Below, in pieces: positions 11,517 through 22,811 of a stretch of 64,000 bases of DNA. How positions within the stretch are numbered: position 1 is the stretch's first letter; every line of letters begins with the position of its first letter. The notes below the pieces were generated by a model. It made no database searches and was not told the DNA's origin. It saw nothing but the letters and a program-made list of their open reading frames with translations. The stretch is taken from positions 39,572,714 to 39,636,713 of the forward strand of contig CAKMRJ010003334.1 of the NCBI GenBank assembly GCA_928212115.1. Reading direction: 5' to 3'. This stretch comes from Lactuca virosa (Eukaryota > Streptophyta > Magnoliopsida > Asterales > Asteraceae). The position numbers were made by a program, and so were the translations under genes.

Positions 11517-14500
11517 GATCATTCCTCGTGAACGATATTTCTGCTTTGGTATTGTTTGATTCGGGGGCTACCCGATCCTTTGTATTGCTTGCTCTTAGCA
11601 AGAGGCTTGTTGAAGCTCTGGGGGAGGTGGATTATCCATTAGATATCGAGATTGCAGATGATATATCTGATCAGGCTGCGAGGGTTCATCGGGGTTGTAC
11701 CCTTCAGTTATTCAACAAGCAGTATGTGGTTGATTTGGTTCCCATTCCTTTGCGTGGGAACAAGGTGATTGTGGGTATGGATTGGTTGAGCCCTAATGAG
11801 GTAGTGATCGATTGTGAGCAACAACTAGTTCGGGTTCGGACCCCAATTGAGGAGAGTTGGTAATTCATGGGGAGAGATCTCAACGTGGGCCGATTTTGTG
11901 TTCAGCAGCGAGGGCCAGACGCTATCTTCAGCAGGGTTGTTTCGGTTATGTCGCCTATGTTATGGATACCCGAGATAACGGTAAGGCGACCGTGGATGAT
12001 GTGTCGATTGTGCGGTATTACTCGGATGTGTTCTTGGAGGATTTGCATGGGGTGCCTCCGGAGAGGCAGGTTGAGTTCAGGATTGATTTGGGTCATGGTG
12101 CGGCTCCGATAGCCAAAGCACCGTATCGGTTGGATCCTCCCGAGATGAAGGAGTTTTCTACACAGCTGCAGGAGCTGTTAGACAAGGGATTCATTCGACC
12201 AAGCAGTTCGCCTTGGGGATCACCGATCTTTTTGTGAAGAAGAAGGATGGGTCTCATCGTATGTGCATCGACTACCGGGAGTTGAATAATGTAACAGTGA
12301 AGAATCGTTGTCCACTCCCGAGGATTGATGATCTCTTTTACCAGCTTCAGGGTGCATCTTGGTTTTCCCATATGGATTTGCGATTGGGTTATCATCAGAT
12401 GAGGGTTAGGGATGAAGATGTGCAGAAGACAACTTTCCGAACTTGTTATGGTCATTACGAGTTCATGGTGATGCCTTTTGGGCTCACCAATGCTCGAGCC
12501 GTGTTCATGGACCTCATGAACCGCGTGTGCAGACTGATGCTAGATCGGGCTGTGATCGTATTCATCGATGATATCTTGGTTTATTCCAAGAATCAGGAGC
12601 AGCATGAGGAGCACTTGAGGGAAGTGCTAGAGACATTGGGGAGGGAGGGACTTTTCTCAAAGTTCTCCAAGTGTGAGTTCTGGTTGCGCGAGGTGTAGTT
12701 TCTGGGGCACCTTGTCAACCAGAATGGTATCCTGGTCGATCAGGCCAAGGTCGAGGTCGTGATGCAGTGGGATTTTCCGAGGTCTCCATCTGAGATTCAT
12801 AGTTCTCTTGGTTTGGTGGGTTATTATCGGAGATTAATACAGGATTTCTCCAATATATCTGTTCCCTTGACCCGATTGACATAGAAGACGATCACATTTC
12901 GCTAGGGGCATGAGCATCTGTCAGCTTTTGAGACCTTGAGACAGTGGTTATGTGAGGCACCGATTGTGACCCTCCCAGACGGTGTCGAGGATTTTGTGGT
13001 TTATTGTGATGCGTCGATCACATGATTGGGGAAATATTGATGCAGAGAGGTCGTGTGATTGCTTACGCTTTGAGGCAGCTGAAGCCTCATGAGGCAAATC
13101 ATCCGACGCATGATTTGGAGTTGGGGGTCGTGGTTTGTGCCCTCAAGATTTGGTGGCATTACCTCTATGGGGTCCGTTGTACTATTTACACGGATCACAA
13201 GAGCCTAAGGTATTTGATGGATTAGCCGAATCTGAATATGAGGCAGCGCCGGTGGTTGGATGTGGTGAAGGATTATGATTGTGAGATCATTTATCACTCG
13301 AGGAAGGACAATGTGGTGGTCGATGCTCTCATCCGCAAGGCGGTCGCGGCTCCGTTCAGAGACATATGTTTGAGGATGACCATGATTACTCCATTGTTGG
13401 AGAGGATTCGTGAGGCTCAGGTTGAGGCTATGAAGGAAGAGCACCGGAAGAGTGAGCGTATCGTGGGTTAGGTGCCTTCCTTCGATTATGATAGTCATGG
13501 ATTATTGACTCTGCATCGACGGGTTTGGGTTCCGTATTGGGGCGGTGTACATCAAGTTCTGATGGAGGAGGCGCACAAGTATAGGTTCTCCATTCATACC
13601 GGGGTGACGAAGATGTATAGGGATCTTCGTCCAGATTATTGGTGGCCCTGCATGAAGCAGGATGTGGCCTGGTATGTGGAGCGGTGCTTGACTTGTAGGA
13701 AAGTCAAGGCCGAGCATCAGCGACCTCATGGAAATTTTCATCCGTTGGAGATTCTCGTATGGAAATGGGAAGATATTACTATGGATTTTATCACGAAGCT
13801 ACCCCGGATTGCGCGCGAAGTGGATTCGATTTGGGTCATCATATATCTTTTGACCAAGATGGCGCATTTCATCCCGATTCAGGAGAGTATTTGTGCTGAG
13901 AAGTTGGATGAGATTTATATCAGGGAGGTTGTGGCACATCATGGGGTGCCAGTATCGGTGGTTTCTTACAGAGATGTCTGGTTTACTTCGAGGTTCTGGA
14001 AGAGGTTCCATGATGAGTTGGGCACTCGTCTCCATTTCAGCACAGCATTCAATCCGCATACTGATGTTCAGAGTGAGCGAACTATTCAGACCCTTGAGGA
14101 TATGTTGGGGGCGTGTGTTCTGGATTTCGGTGGGAGTTGGGATACGTATCTTCTGTTAGCGGATTTTTTGTATTACAATAGTTATCACGCCAGCATTGAT
14201 CGAACTCTTTTCGAGATGCTCTATGGGAGGAAGTGTAGGACCCCGATTTTTTTGGGGGAGAGGTCGGTCAGCGGGTTAGGGGAGTACCGAAGTGGTACTC
14301 AAGACCACTGAGCTGATTCAGCAGGTTCGGAGTAGGCTCCACATAACTCAGAGTCGGCAGAAGAGTTATGCCGACAGCTGCCAGTCAGATTTAGAGTTCC
14401 AGGTGGGAGACATGGTTCTCCTGAAGGTGTCACCTTGGAAAGGTATCATCCAGTTTATGAAACGGGGCAAGATGGGCCCCAGGTATATTGGTCCTTTCAG

Positions 14501-14849
14501 GGTTTTGGCTTGGGTGGGTCGGGTTGCTTATCGCTTGGATCTTCCAGATGAGCTCAGTCATATTCATAGCACGTTCCATGTATCTCAGATGCGAAAGTGC
14601 TTAGTTTATGATTCCGCAGTGGTAGCATTGGAGGATATTTAGGTGGATGACTGCATGAATTATATTGAGAGACCGGTGGTGATTATGGATCGAAAAACGA
14701 AAACCTTGAGGAACAAGGTTGTCGAGTTGGTGAAGGTGCAATGGCAGCATCACAAGGGTTCAGATTGGACTTGGGAGCCCGAAGATGATATTAGGGAGCA
14801 TTACCCGAAGTTATTTGGGGCCGTGGACTTCGAGGACGAAGTCTTATTC

Positions 14850-14863
14850 AAGTGGGGGAGAAT
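14850..14863 (+). other. Polypurine tract of TE-B
   Basis: AAGTGGGGGAGAAT precedes the LTR start at about 14864 and follows the last integrase codons. Confidence 0.75.
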
Positions 14864-14935
14864 TATAACACTCGATTTGGGTATGTTACTTTTTGGCCCT
14901 TTGTATTTAATTATTGCATTTTGGTCCCTGGAGTA

Positions 14936-15089
14936 GTATGCGGGGCGTACCACTTGGTACGCTTAGCGTACTAGCTAAGAGGCCAGTACACGGGGCATAC
15001 CACATGGTATGCTTAGCGTACTAAGGTGGAGTTGGATCGTGGGTGCGAGGACTTGTACGCTAGGCGTAGGAGGATTACGCATGGCGTAA
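14936..15089 (+). promoter_or_regulatory. Three pairs of GTACGC-N3-GCGTAC palindromes upstream of the TE-B TATA box
   Basis: 15-mers at 14936, 14957, 14986, 15007, 15055 and 15075. Spacing within pairs is 21, 21 and 20 bp. The last one, TTACGCATGGCGTAA, has matching changes in both arms and so stays palindromic. The final palindrome ends 41 bp before the TATA box at 15130. The regulatory role is inferred from position. Confidence 0.7.
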
Positions 15090-15714
15090 TAAGCACACTT
15101 GAAAACCCTAATTTTAGGGTGTTGCACCCTATATAAAGTCCTTAAATCCCTAGGGCTGGCCTATTTACCAGCCTCCATACCTCTTAAACCCTAAATATCT
15201 ACCTTTAGCCTCCATTGTTGTGTTTTTGAGCTTTTGAGAAGAAGTTGGTGCTTTTTTTGTTCATTTTGAAGGGATTGAAGAAGAGTGAAGTTGCATTGCT
15301 TGGTGTGAAGCTTATATATCCAGAATCACCACTCATTTTGCAAGCCTTTGGAGGTATCAAGTTCATACATTGGCTTTTGTACACTTAGATCTCTTTATGT
15401 CTTGATTTTTATGCTTTTTGTCCCTTTTTGGGTTGGTTAGTGAGTTAAGACGTTTGTGGGGATTGCCCTTTTAGATCTGAGCATGTTATGAGGTTCTTAA
15501 GCATAAATGTGCAAGATTTATGGGGTTTTTGGTCACATGCATGTATTAAGTCACCTATTAAGTCCTTCTTAGCTTTAAGAGCTTCATTAATCCATGCGTG
15601 TATGTAAAGTTAGCAATTTTACGTGATAAATCAGCTCAAGGAAGTCAGATCTAGGTTTTGGAATAAAGTCTTTATGGATTTAGAGCTGGAAATGAGATTT
15701 GGCTGAATGGGTGA

Positions 15715-15801
15715 GTACGATGGGCGTACAAGCTCGTACGCGCCGCATACAAGCCCTAAAGCGAGTACGCTTAGCGTACAAGCTGAGTACGCCCCGCGTA
15801 C
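15715..15801 (+). promoter_or_regulatory. Second palindrome cluster in the TE-B LTR (two pairs)
   Basis: 15-mers at 15715, 15736, 15765 and 15787, spaced 21 and 22 bp within pairs; the third is GTACGCTTAGCGTAC, identical to the one at 14957. It lies about 585 bp downstream of the TATA box, so it would be inside the transcript. Confidence 0.65.
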
Positions 15802-16902
15802 TCAGCCAGTTAGGCTTCGCAACTTGGATCTTCGGTTGGGCCGGCCATTCTTTTGGGCTTTGATGTTCAGAGCTTGGTGGGCCATCTAAATTCTTATGTT
15901 TTTGGGTTGGGAATATGTTGGACTTTGGATTAAGGCCCATGGAAGGGATTTGGGCCCAATTTGGAAAATTGGGCCATGATTGGGCCTTGTATGATTATTT
16001 TGGTAATTGGGCCATGATTTGGCCTTGGGTGGCTAATTAGGATTTGGGCCGTTTGGATTGTGGGTTTGGGCCTTAGTCTTGGACCAAACTAGGAAAGGAC
16101 TAAAATGGTATTTTTAAACTATTTATGGACTGTTGGTTATGGATTGGAATCCAATTTTAATTGGATGTTATTTGGTATTGATAGCTCGGGGATTTGTCGG
16201 ACCAGCAGCCAAAGATTTATTCGTGTGATTCAGCAGTTCGAGGTGAGTTTCCTCACTGTGTTTAGCGGGTCGAAGGCACCAATTCCGACTCATGATATGT
16301 TATGTTAGATTAATCGTTGTCCGTGTGACACTGTGTAACACCCCCAGCCATCGGCGGAAACACCGGGTAGTGTAACGTCATTCTTCGTATCACAGTTATA
16401 TAACATACATTGAACAGTACTAAGAAATACATACCTTTATTGATAATTGAAAGTTACATAACTGTTTTTTTTTCTAGAACCTATTACATAATATCCGACT
16501 ATAGCATACTTCTTAATGAATAGAAAGGTAATAGTAAAACTTCTTCTGTTCGAATACATACCAGCTTTTCAAGTTCCTGAAAACACATGCATTTTAAAAT
16601 ACGTCAACATAAAGTTGGTGAGTCCACAGGTTTTGACTCCATAAAATAATACATTTTTTTCCACGTTCAAAAGTATAGTTTTGAAAGTATCATTTTGACT
16701 CTCCAACATTTAGTAGGTATATTAGGTTTAATAGTTTACTTATCAATTAAGTGTTATACCTAAACATTCCTTAAACCTAAGGTATAAGTAGGGGAAACTT
16801 ATACTTAACATTAATACTTGTATACAACAAACTTTAATGCTTCTAACAATTTGCTACCATGAGCCTATAACAACTGCTATGACATAATACCTCTGATAAA
16901 AC

Positions 16903-16986
16903 ACACTCATGATTTACCATGAGAAACAATACACTCATGATTTACCATGAGAAACAACACACTCATGATTTACCATGAGAAACAAC
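16903..16986. repeat. Three tandem 28-bp repeats
   Basis: Three nearly exact copies of a 28-bp unit that contains CTCATG and CATGAG as inverted arms around ATTTAC, so each unit can fold into a small hairpin. Confidence 0.9.
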
Positions 16987-17336
16987 ACCGTACGCTTCAT
17001 CGACGCCGGAACAATAACAAGTAAAAGGATAGTTCATCACTCGCTTTTGGTTGACTGTAGCTAACAGTCACAAGTGGGGTGGTCAACCCGTATACTAATT
17101 ATACACGACTTCCTCGCTCACACGGGATTAACGGTTACAGTTCAGAGGATTTCCGCTAAGATCCCCAATCTTAGTTGATGAATACAATTACTCATGTAGA
17201 CTTCGACGGATTCCTATAGCTCTAACAACAAAAGCATTTTCATGTCTAAAACCCTAAGTTACTAGACTATGCTTTTAAACATTACTCCCAACTTCATAAC
17301 ATTTAGGTAGTGTAATAGCTATATCTTGAAGTAAAA

Positions 17337-17512
17337 CCAGGTTTTATCTTGACATAAAACCAATAATAACAACATATAACGTTTCTAGTTTTATCTTGAC
17401 ATACAAATATCAATAACAATATATAACATACTAAGTTTTATCTTGACATAAAACTAACAATAACAACATATAACATACCAAGTTTTATCTAGACATAAAA
17501 CCAATAATAGCA
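17337..17512. repeat. Four imperfect repeats of about 50 bp
   Basis: The unit begins GTTTTATCTTGACATA and ends near ACAACATATAAC. The copies differ by small substitutions. Part of the solo LTR. Confidence 0.8.
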
Positions 17513-17933
17513 ACATACTTTATAACTTAACATATAGAACTTCCGAATATAACTTCGGAACTATATCGCACACAACATATATATAGAATCCTAAGTATAA
17601 CTCAAGATCTACATTAGTAAATTAACATGCTAACAAGTTGATAATAGTTGTATATATTCAAAATATTATATTTAGAACAACTATACCCCGGCTATTATAA
17701 CTATATACTATCATATAGACATAATAAAAACGTATATATAATATTTAGCATGCGTTTTCCCATGAAATATTAGAAAGTGGGGCCGTGAAACTCACCCTAG
17801 TAGCGTGATTTTATGTAATCTAAGCAGAAACGGTCAGCGTACAAGGTCGTCGGGGCTCGGGATGCAAGATGGCCTCAGCAAAGGAGAGAGGATAAGGAAG
17901 TTTAGGTGTAAGAATGGATGAAGTCGGACCTGC

Positions 17934-18192
17934 TATATATAGTATGGATTTTTGACCCTCACGTCGTGAATTTTATAAGGCTCACGTCGTGAGTTTGGAT
18001 CTTATCCCCGTAGACTTGCCATTTGCGTCCCTAGCTTCGGAAGGTGGCCATGTGACTCATCACGTCGTGAGATATCCTTGTTCACGTCGTGAGTTTGGGT
18101 CTTATCCCCTCGTAGCCTCGTAACACACCTTCTAGATTCCGAGATGTGGATAAATGACTCCTCCCGTCGTGAGTTCTGTGCTCACGTCGTGT
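17934..18192 (-). promoter_or_regulatory. LTR promoter: TATA box plus three pairs of CTCACGTCGTGAG palindromes
   Basis: The CACGTCGTG core occurs at about 17959, 17981, 18060, 18081, 18161 (as CCCGTCGTG) and 18181. Pair spacing is 22, 21 and 20 bp; the pairs recur about every 101 bp as diverged tandem repeats. A TATATATA box on the - strand lies about 17 bp downstream of the nearest palindrome. Confidence 0.7.
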
Positions 18193-18689
18193 GCTCAGTC
18201 AGATTAGGGTTTCTGACAGCTGAATCTTCGGAAGGTCGTAACTTTCACATACGAACTCCGTTTTTGACGTTATTTATATACACGCGTAGGTATTTACAAG
18301 TACTAAAACTCTCTTTTAGACTCCAATAGCTAATTCTAAGTCTATTTTAAAATCCTCTTATTATAGAGATTTATAGTGTTCGGTTTATCATAACTTCTTC
18401 ATGCGAAGTCAGATTCAGACATTCTCTATATTTTTGGAATCATATGGACGTATACTTTGAGTTGTATCATAAAGAAAGTTCATATTTGTATTAGAATTTA
18501 TCATGAACTACATAGCACTCTTATCACATTACTAGTTTAACAAAATCACATTACATGATTGGCATAATCACATGTGATTGTCTATTGACCTATTTTGACT
18601 AGTGTTACACACTGGTATGTGTATGTGCTTGTATGCTTACTGGGTGGGGACCGATGATTATTCTGTATGTTATTACCTGTTATGCTTAT

Positions 18690-18836
18690 ATAAATTGTAT
18701 GTGGGTGGGGCCCATCATGCGAGTTAGGGCAGGGACCGTTATACTCATCGGGCAGGGCCTGTTATGCGAGTTTCGGCGAGGCCCATTATGCGAGTTAGGC
18801 GGGGCCTGTTATACTCTTTAGGCGGGGCCCGTTATG
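18690..18836. repeat. G-rich tandem repeats in the TE-B LTR
   Basis: About five imperfect units built on GGCGGGGCCNGTTAT, 30-35 bp apart. A similar unit on the opposite strand is seen at about 30915-31040 in another LTR family, at the equivalent place near GAGGAACTCACTAA. Confidence 0.7.
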
Positions 18837-19086
18837 TGTTATGTATGTATGGTATGTGGTATCTTGAGGAACTCACTAAACTTTGTGCTTAGGTTTTCAG
18901 TTTATGTTTCAGGGATCGAGTTGATTGCAGAGCACACAATACCTCGTTCCGCGTTTTGTGATTTACTCTGATGTGATATGATAACTGATACACTTATTTT
19001 ATTTGGATTGTATTGATTATGTTTTTGGAATACTGATTTTACTAAATTAAAAATGAAAATTTTGGGCCTTATTATGGGACGTTTCA

Positions 19087-19439
19087 AGAGATGTCAGAAC
19101 GAGTAGGAGTATGGCTTAGAATATTATGTGACCAATGGGTTTCTTAGCGTTGGTGCACTTATGTGCGTAATTAGCATGACGACGTTTGGCAGAGAAGGTT
19201 TTGGGCCGATAAAATCTGTTGATTTTCGGTCGGTTTAGTTGAGACGAAGGCTGCATTTAATTTTGGAGTCTCAGTTGATTGTCTTAAACCTAGGGTGGAA
19301 CCATTATTGATGATGGTTTCAAATGTTGGCATTTCAGTGACCTCATCCGCATTGAAGGGGGTCAGGTTTGAAGGACCCTCATGGGGATATATCATGAAGT
19401 GGAAGTGGGGACTGATTTAGATGACGAAATCTAATTTAA
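19087..19439. other. Unassigned repeat-like sequence
   Basis: Between the end of the TE-B LTR and the next LTR remnant. No ORF, RNA gene or terminal repeat seen. Confidence 0.4.
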
Positions 19440-20393
19440 ATGGGCCACAATTGTAACATCATGTTTCCTGCCATTTTTAGGCTGTGGTCCGGAAGTTGAT
19501 TGTGTAAAGGATTTGGGACTTAAGGAGGTAAAGTTTAGTCCTTGTGGAAGGAGGTAATTATGGTTAATAGATTTAACCCTTGAACTGTGTATTGGGCCGA
19601 AAGGTAGAAATGGGAAAGTCATAGGTCAGGTTCTTGCATGAACTATGGATTTTTGTTCGAGAAAATTTTATTCCAAGATATCTAGATAATATTGTAGGTC
19701 TCTTCAATACCTTTCCGTGGATATAAAGATCTTCGAAAACAGAGTTGGAACGAAGAAGTTATGATCGTTAGAAGTTATGAAGATTTTGGATTAAGGCGAG
19801 TACTGGGCATATAGGGTGTACGTTGGGCGTACTAGGCATAGTTGGTCACGGAGGTTCAATCTGGTACATTGGGCATACCAAGAGTACGTTGGGCGTACAC
19901 AAGCCTTATGAAAACCCTAATATTTGGGTCTTGGACCCTATTTAAAGACCTTAACTCATTTCAAACCCTTATTACCTTCAGCCTCCATCCTCTCTAAACC
20001 TAATTTCAAAACCCTAGCCCCATTTGTGAGATCCTTGATTTTTTAAGTGACTTGGAGTGTTCTTGGTGTATCTTGGAGAAGAATGAGCTCATTAGAGAAG
20101 TGTTGGTTGCATTGGATCTTGTAGATCCAAACATTGTTCACCTTGATCTTTCTTCTGGAGGTATAAAGTTTGAATCTTGATGATGCATTTGTTAGATCTA
20201 GCTAGTTTTGATTGTTATGATATTTTGGTTACTTTAGTGCATAAAGTTTAGATCTTGAAAGTTTGTGACCTTGTTATGGATAAAGTTGGAAACTTTATCC
20301 ATCTAATCATCATATTGATTCAGATCTGAAGGTTGTGGACTTGGAATTAATGGATTAAGTTGAGAAAGATGCACTTTTGGTCCCTTTGAGACC
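19440..20393 (+). repeat. LTR remnant, Gypsy type, cut by Helitron sequence
   Basis: The layout is like the TE-B LTR: palindrome pairs (19800-19898), AAACCCTAATATTTGGG, a TATTTAAAG box at 19939-19947 and a long U-rich leader-like part. The left end is not defined. The right side stops where similarity to the Helitron intron begins, at about 20393. Confidence 0.55.
19800..19947 (+). promoter_or_regulatory. Palindrome pairs and TATA box of the LTR remnant
   Basis: GTACGTTGGGCGTAC occurs at 19818 and 19884, with decayed partners starting at 19800 and 19864 (pair offsets about 18-20 bp). The last palindrome ends 41 bp before TATTTAAAG, the same distance as in TE-B. Confidence 0.6.
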
Positions 20394-21040
20394 ATAGTTG
20401 TTTATATGGTCTGATGCACACTCTTTACATGTTCTCCAAATTTATATACAATCGAGTTCTAGAAAAGAGGCCTTCCACACTGTCATACGTTGTTATGGAC
20501 ATCATCTGTAGACAGAATAAAAGAACCAGTTGACATTGATAAATATATAAGGGCAGAATTGCCTGATCCCGTTTTTGAAGGCCACTCTATGATACAATCA
20601 CCAACTATATGCTTCATGGTCCTTGTGGTTTGTTAAATAAGGCTGTCCCATGTATGAAGAGCGATAAATGCAGTAAGAACTTTCCAAATCCATTTCAGAC
20701 AACCACTTCTTTTGATAAAAACGGGTACACCTGTTGCAAAAGAAACAATACTACACGTCATAGGATGCCAAATGGGATTGTTATTGATAATGGTTATGTT
20801 GTACCTTACAATAAGAGGTTATGTTCCCGTTTTAGAGTGCATATAAATGTTGAATATTGTGGTTGGAACATGATGGTGAAGTATCTATTTAAATACATAT
20901 CAAAAGGTGTTGAACGCGTTAGATTCATAGTTCAAAGAAATGAGGCAGCTGCTGAGAGCAGTTCAGTTCATAATGTTGCTTGTGATTTTATCTATTGCTG
21001 TCTCTATTCCTGCATGTCGACTTATAGGTCTTATTGAACC
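20394..21040 (+). pseudogene. Helitron Rep fragment, inverted copy
   Basis: Similar to the reverse complement of about 25010-25600. It starts inside the Rep intron (TTGTTTATATGG), carries the exon through the HUH region and the double-tyrosine motif KYLFKYI, and loses similarity after about 20975. The splice acceptor equivalent to 25563 is mutated (CTCCAA for CTCCAG), and GAGTTCTAG puts a stop just after it. The longest open part is ATG 20609 to 21037. This is a broken fragment, not a gene. Confidence 0.85.
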
Positions 21041-21280
21041 AGTGTATCTACAGAAAGTATGAAACCTGTATTAAGTAATACATTAATCTATGATGATGTT
21101 GACATCATTGATTGCGTGAATGGTTGGTTACCGGTGCATCAATAGGGTTGTATATGGGATTTGGGGGTTGACATAGAGGTGTGTTGCACTTGAAGATCCA
21201 TGCCTAAGTACTTATTGAGAATAAGTTTTTAGTTTCTTTGAAAATAAAATACATCCAATTTAAAACAAAGTCGATATATT
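21041..21280. other. Spacer in the Helitron region
   Basis: No supported coding sequence. It may hold the missing Helitron 3' end, but no CTRR with an upstream hairpin is evident. Confidence 0.4.
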
Positions 21281-22285
21281 CTAGTTGAACAAATAATACC
21301 GTCTATTTTGGAAGCCTTTAGGTTGGTGATTGCAACAACCGCTGTTACAGGGAGGGGCAACATTTTTTCTCGATCGAACTTCTTAGGGCATCTGGTACAT
21401 TCTTTCCAAAGGTTAATTGCAAGTTCGTCGCCACCGAAGTTGACACAGAAGATGAGGGTTAATGAAAGGATCTAAAAACATGTACATGTATGGTATATTT
21501 GCAGAGTGTTCTTACTTTCGATCAGCAAGGACCAGCAACACAAAAGGTTCTCCGTCCTTTTTTATACAGTCTTTGATTTTGGTGATGACCCCAATGAAAT
21601 CTGTAGGTGTCACAATTATATATTTGTTTGAAGCTATATGTATTGCTAATAATAGTACGAAAGGAATATCATATATTCTATACTGTGAAATGGAAATGAT
21701 TTTGAAATCATAACTGTAAAGAAGAGAGGACGAAGTTTCACAAATAAGAAGAATGGAAATATGAATTTAACATGATTGTAGATGTCCTTAGATACCTGGA
21801 CAGTATGGTGGGGTTTCTCCTAACTCTAAAATTTGTGTTTTCGGTAGGAAACGGAACCAGCTTGTTGGGAGAATAGATGTGTCAGGTATTGGCTGGATTA
21901 TGGATGCAATGCCAACATCTATGTAGAAATCTTGTTCAAGCATTTTTTGATATTCATCTAATAGAGGACATGTGTACTGATAAATGGTAAAACAGTTAAG
22001 AGATAGTAAGTATAGACTCTATATAATCTTAGTTGGTTCTTTGGCCTAAAATCTGAACGACAACTCCCTGATATCATTAATAGAGCGTGAAGTTAGTTAT
22101 TTTGCTAATAAATTCTTTAGAAAAACAAAGAAAGAATACAAATTGAATTGTTGGCGACTTACATATTTGTCCACTGCAAGATACCATGTTTCATGGCGGC
22201 GGTAATCTGGCTTCCATTTCCGCAGTATCCATACCTGTAAAGCTCCTCCGACACATCCATGTTTGAGTTTTGAAATGGTTGTCAT
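21281..22285 (-). pseudogene. Helitron-associated RPA-like (single-strand-binding) gene remnant
   Basis: The first exon from the ATG at 22285 reads ILRKWKPDYRRHETWYLAVD, typical of plant RPA70-like proteins carried by Helitrons, followed by a GTAAGT donor. Further exon-like pieces on the - strand encode DFYIDVGIASIIQPIPDTS (about 21920-21870) and TDFIGVITKIKDCIKKDGEPF (split about 21605-21540), an OB-fold motif. Stops and decayed splice sites separate them. In autonomous Helitrons the protein is thought to protect single-stranded DNA during rolling-circle transfer. It lies about 530 bp beyond the helicase, as expected. Confidence 0.75.
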
Positions 22286-22811
22286 CTTCTATCCGACAGT
22301 TCTTCTAATATGCAATTGACAGTAGTTATTAGGAAGAATAATATATCTTATAGTTGGAAAGAAAAAAAACATTTGAAAGTATCATATTAGTGGAAGAGAA
22401 GAGAAGATAAGTTGAGGACATGTGTTATATGAAGATTATGTTAGCATAAATATAATAGAATTTGTGAAAAATTGTGTTTTTTGGCAACAATCTTTCTGCC
22501 AATGTGTGTGCGAGTCTTTGCCAATGAAAAAAAATAGTACCTGTTAATAAGGATAACATGTGTTATATATGGCAGAAAGATTAAAAAAAATTATAACATT
22601 GAAAGAAGTGAAGCAAGGGCAAAAACAACATTTGTTAGTTTTCCATTATGTTATCATCATAATTTTCAATTTTAGACAACAAATCTTTAAAGACAACATT
22701 TTTTGTGACATTATGCACGTTGTTATCATCTTTGCTTATCAAGACTTTAATGGAGTTGGGAAATGTTGCCCTAGACATCGCAACATAAAGCTGACCATGT
22801 GTGAACACATG
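22286..22811. other. Helitron helicase-RPA intergenic region
   Basis: AT-rich, non-coding. It would contain the 3' UTR of the Rep-helicase gene and the 5' region of the RPA-like gene on the - strand. Confidence 0.5.

Larger units (their letters stand above)
10231..14936 (+). pseudogene. Gag-pol polyprotein of TE-B, heavily degraded
   Basis: Domain pieces in order: gag (10231-10953, ending at a TAG), CCHC knuckle CFKCGRTGHISRDC (about 11170-11211), protease LFDSGATRSF and VGMDWLS (11517-11863), RT from 11857 with FIDDILVYS (about 12565), RNase H (about 12960-13340), integrase finger (about 13540-13700) and core, GPF module and chromodomain-like end to 14936. The frame changes repeatedly and there are stops at about 12696, 12880, 12905, 13021, 13223, 13469 and 14640. 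The integrase SDRD motif reads VSYRD, so a catalytic Asp has become Tyr. An (AG)n/(TG)n slip near 10974-10996 shifts the frame between gag and the knuckle. Same general type as TE-A, but a different family and much older. Confidence 0.92.
16334..18609 (-). repeat. Solo LTR of a different Gypsy family, inserted in the TE-B LTR
   Basis: Starts TGTAACAC and ends GTGTTACA (perfect 8-bp terminal inverted repeat), flanked by CACTG at 16329-16333 and 18610-18614. No internal element sequence is present, so it is a solo LTR left by LTR-LTR recombination. A TATA box on the - strand at about 17934-17945, with the palindrome cluster upstream of it, gives the orientation. It also carries tandem repeats at 16903-16986 and 17337-17512. 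Confidence 0.93.
9491..19086 (+). mobile_element. Older Ty3/Gypsy element TE-B, apparently interrupted by TE-A in its leader
   Basis: A 5' leader, decayed gag-pol (10231-14936), polypurine tract and 3' LTR can be followed, but no 5' LTR lies between TE-A and gag. The simplest reading is that TE-A inserted into the TE-B leader, leaving the TE-B 5' LTR upstream of the window. A solo LTR (16334-18609) is inserted in its 3' LTR. The end at 19086 is inferred from a GTTTCA terminus (mutated GTTACA); the start of the 3' LTR reads TATAAC where TGTAAC is expected. Confidence 0.8.
14864..19086 (+). repeat. 3' LTR of TE-B, split by a solo LTR
   Basis: The LTR is 14864-16333 plus 18615-19086, about 1.94 kb without the insert. 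The U3 has three palindrome pairs (14936-15089), then a TATA box at 15130-15138. A second set of two pairs lies at 15715-15801, and G-rich tandem repeats at about 18690-18836. The phrase around GGTGAGTTTCCTCACTG, followed by GGGTCGAAGGCACCAAT (16241-16281), recurs inverted in the LTR remnant near 58200. Terminal bases are mutated, so the ends are approximate. Confidence 0.78.

Noticed and set aside
16906..18605. Solo LTR read as part of TE-B
   Set aside because: Perfect termini and a CACTG target duplication show it is a separate insertion.
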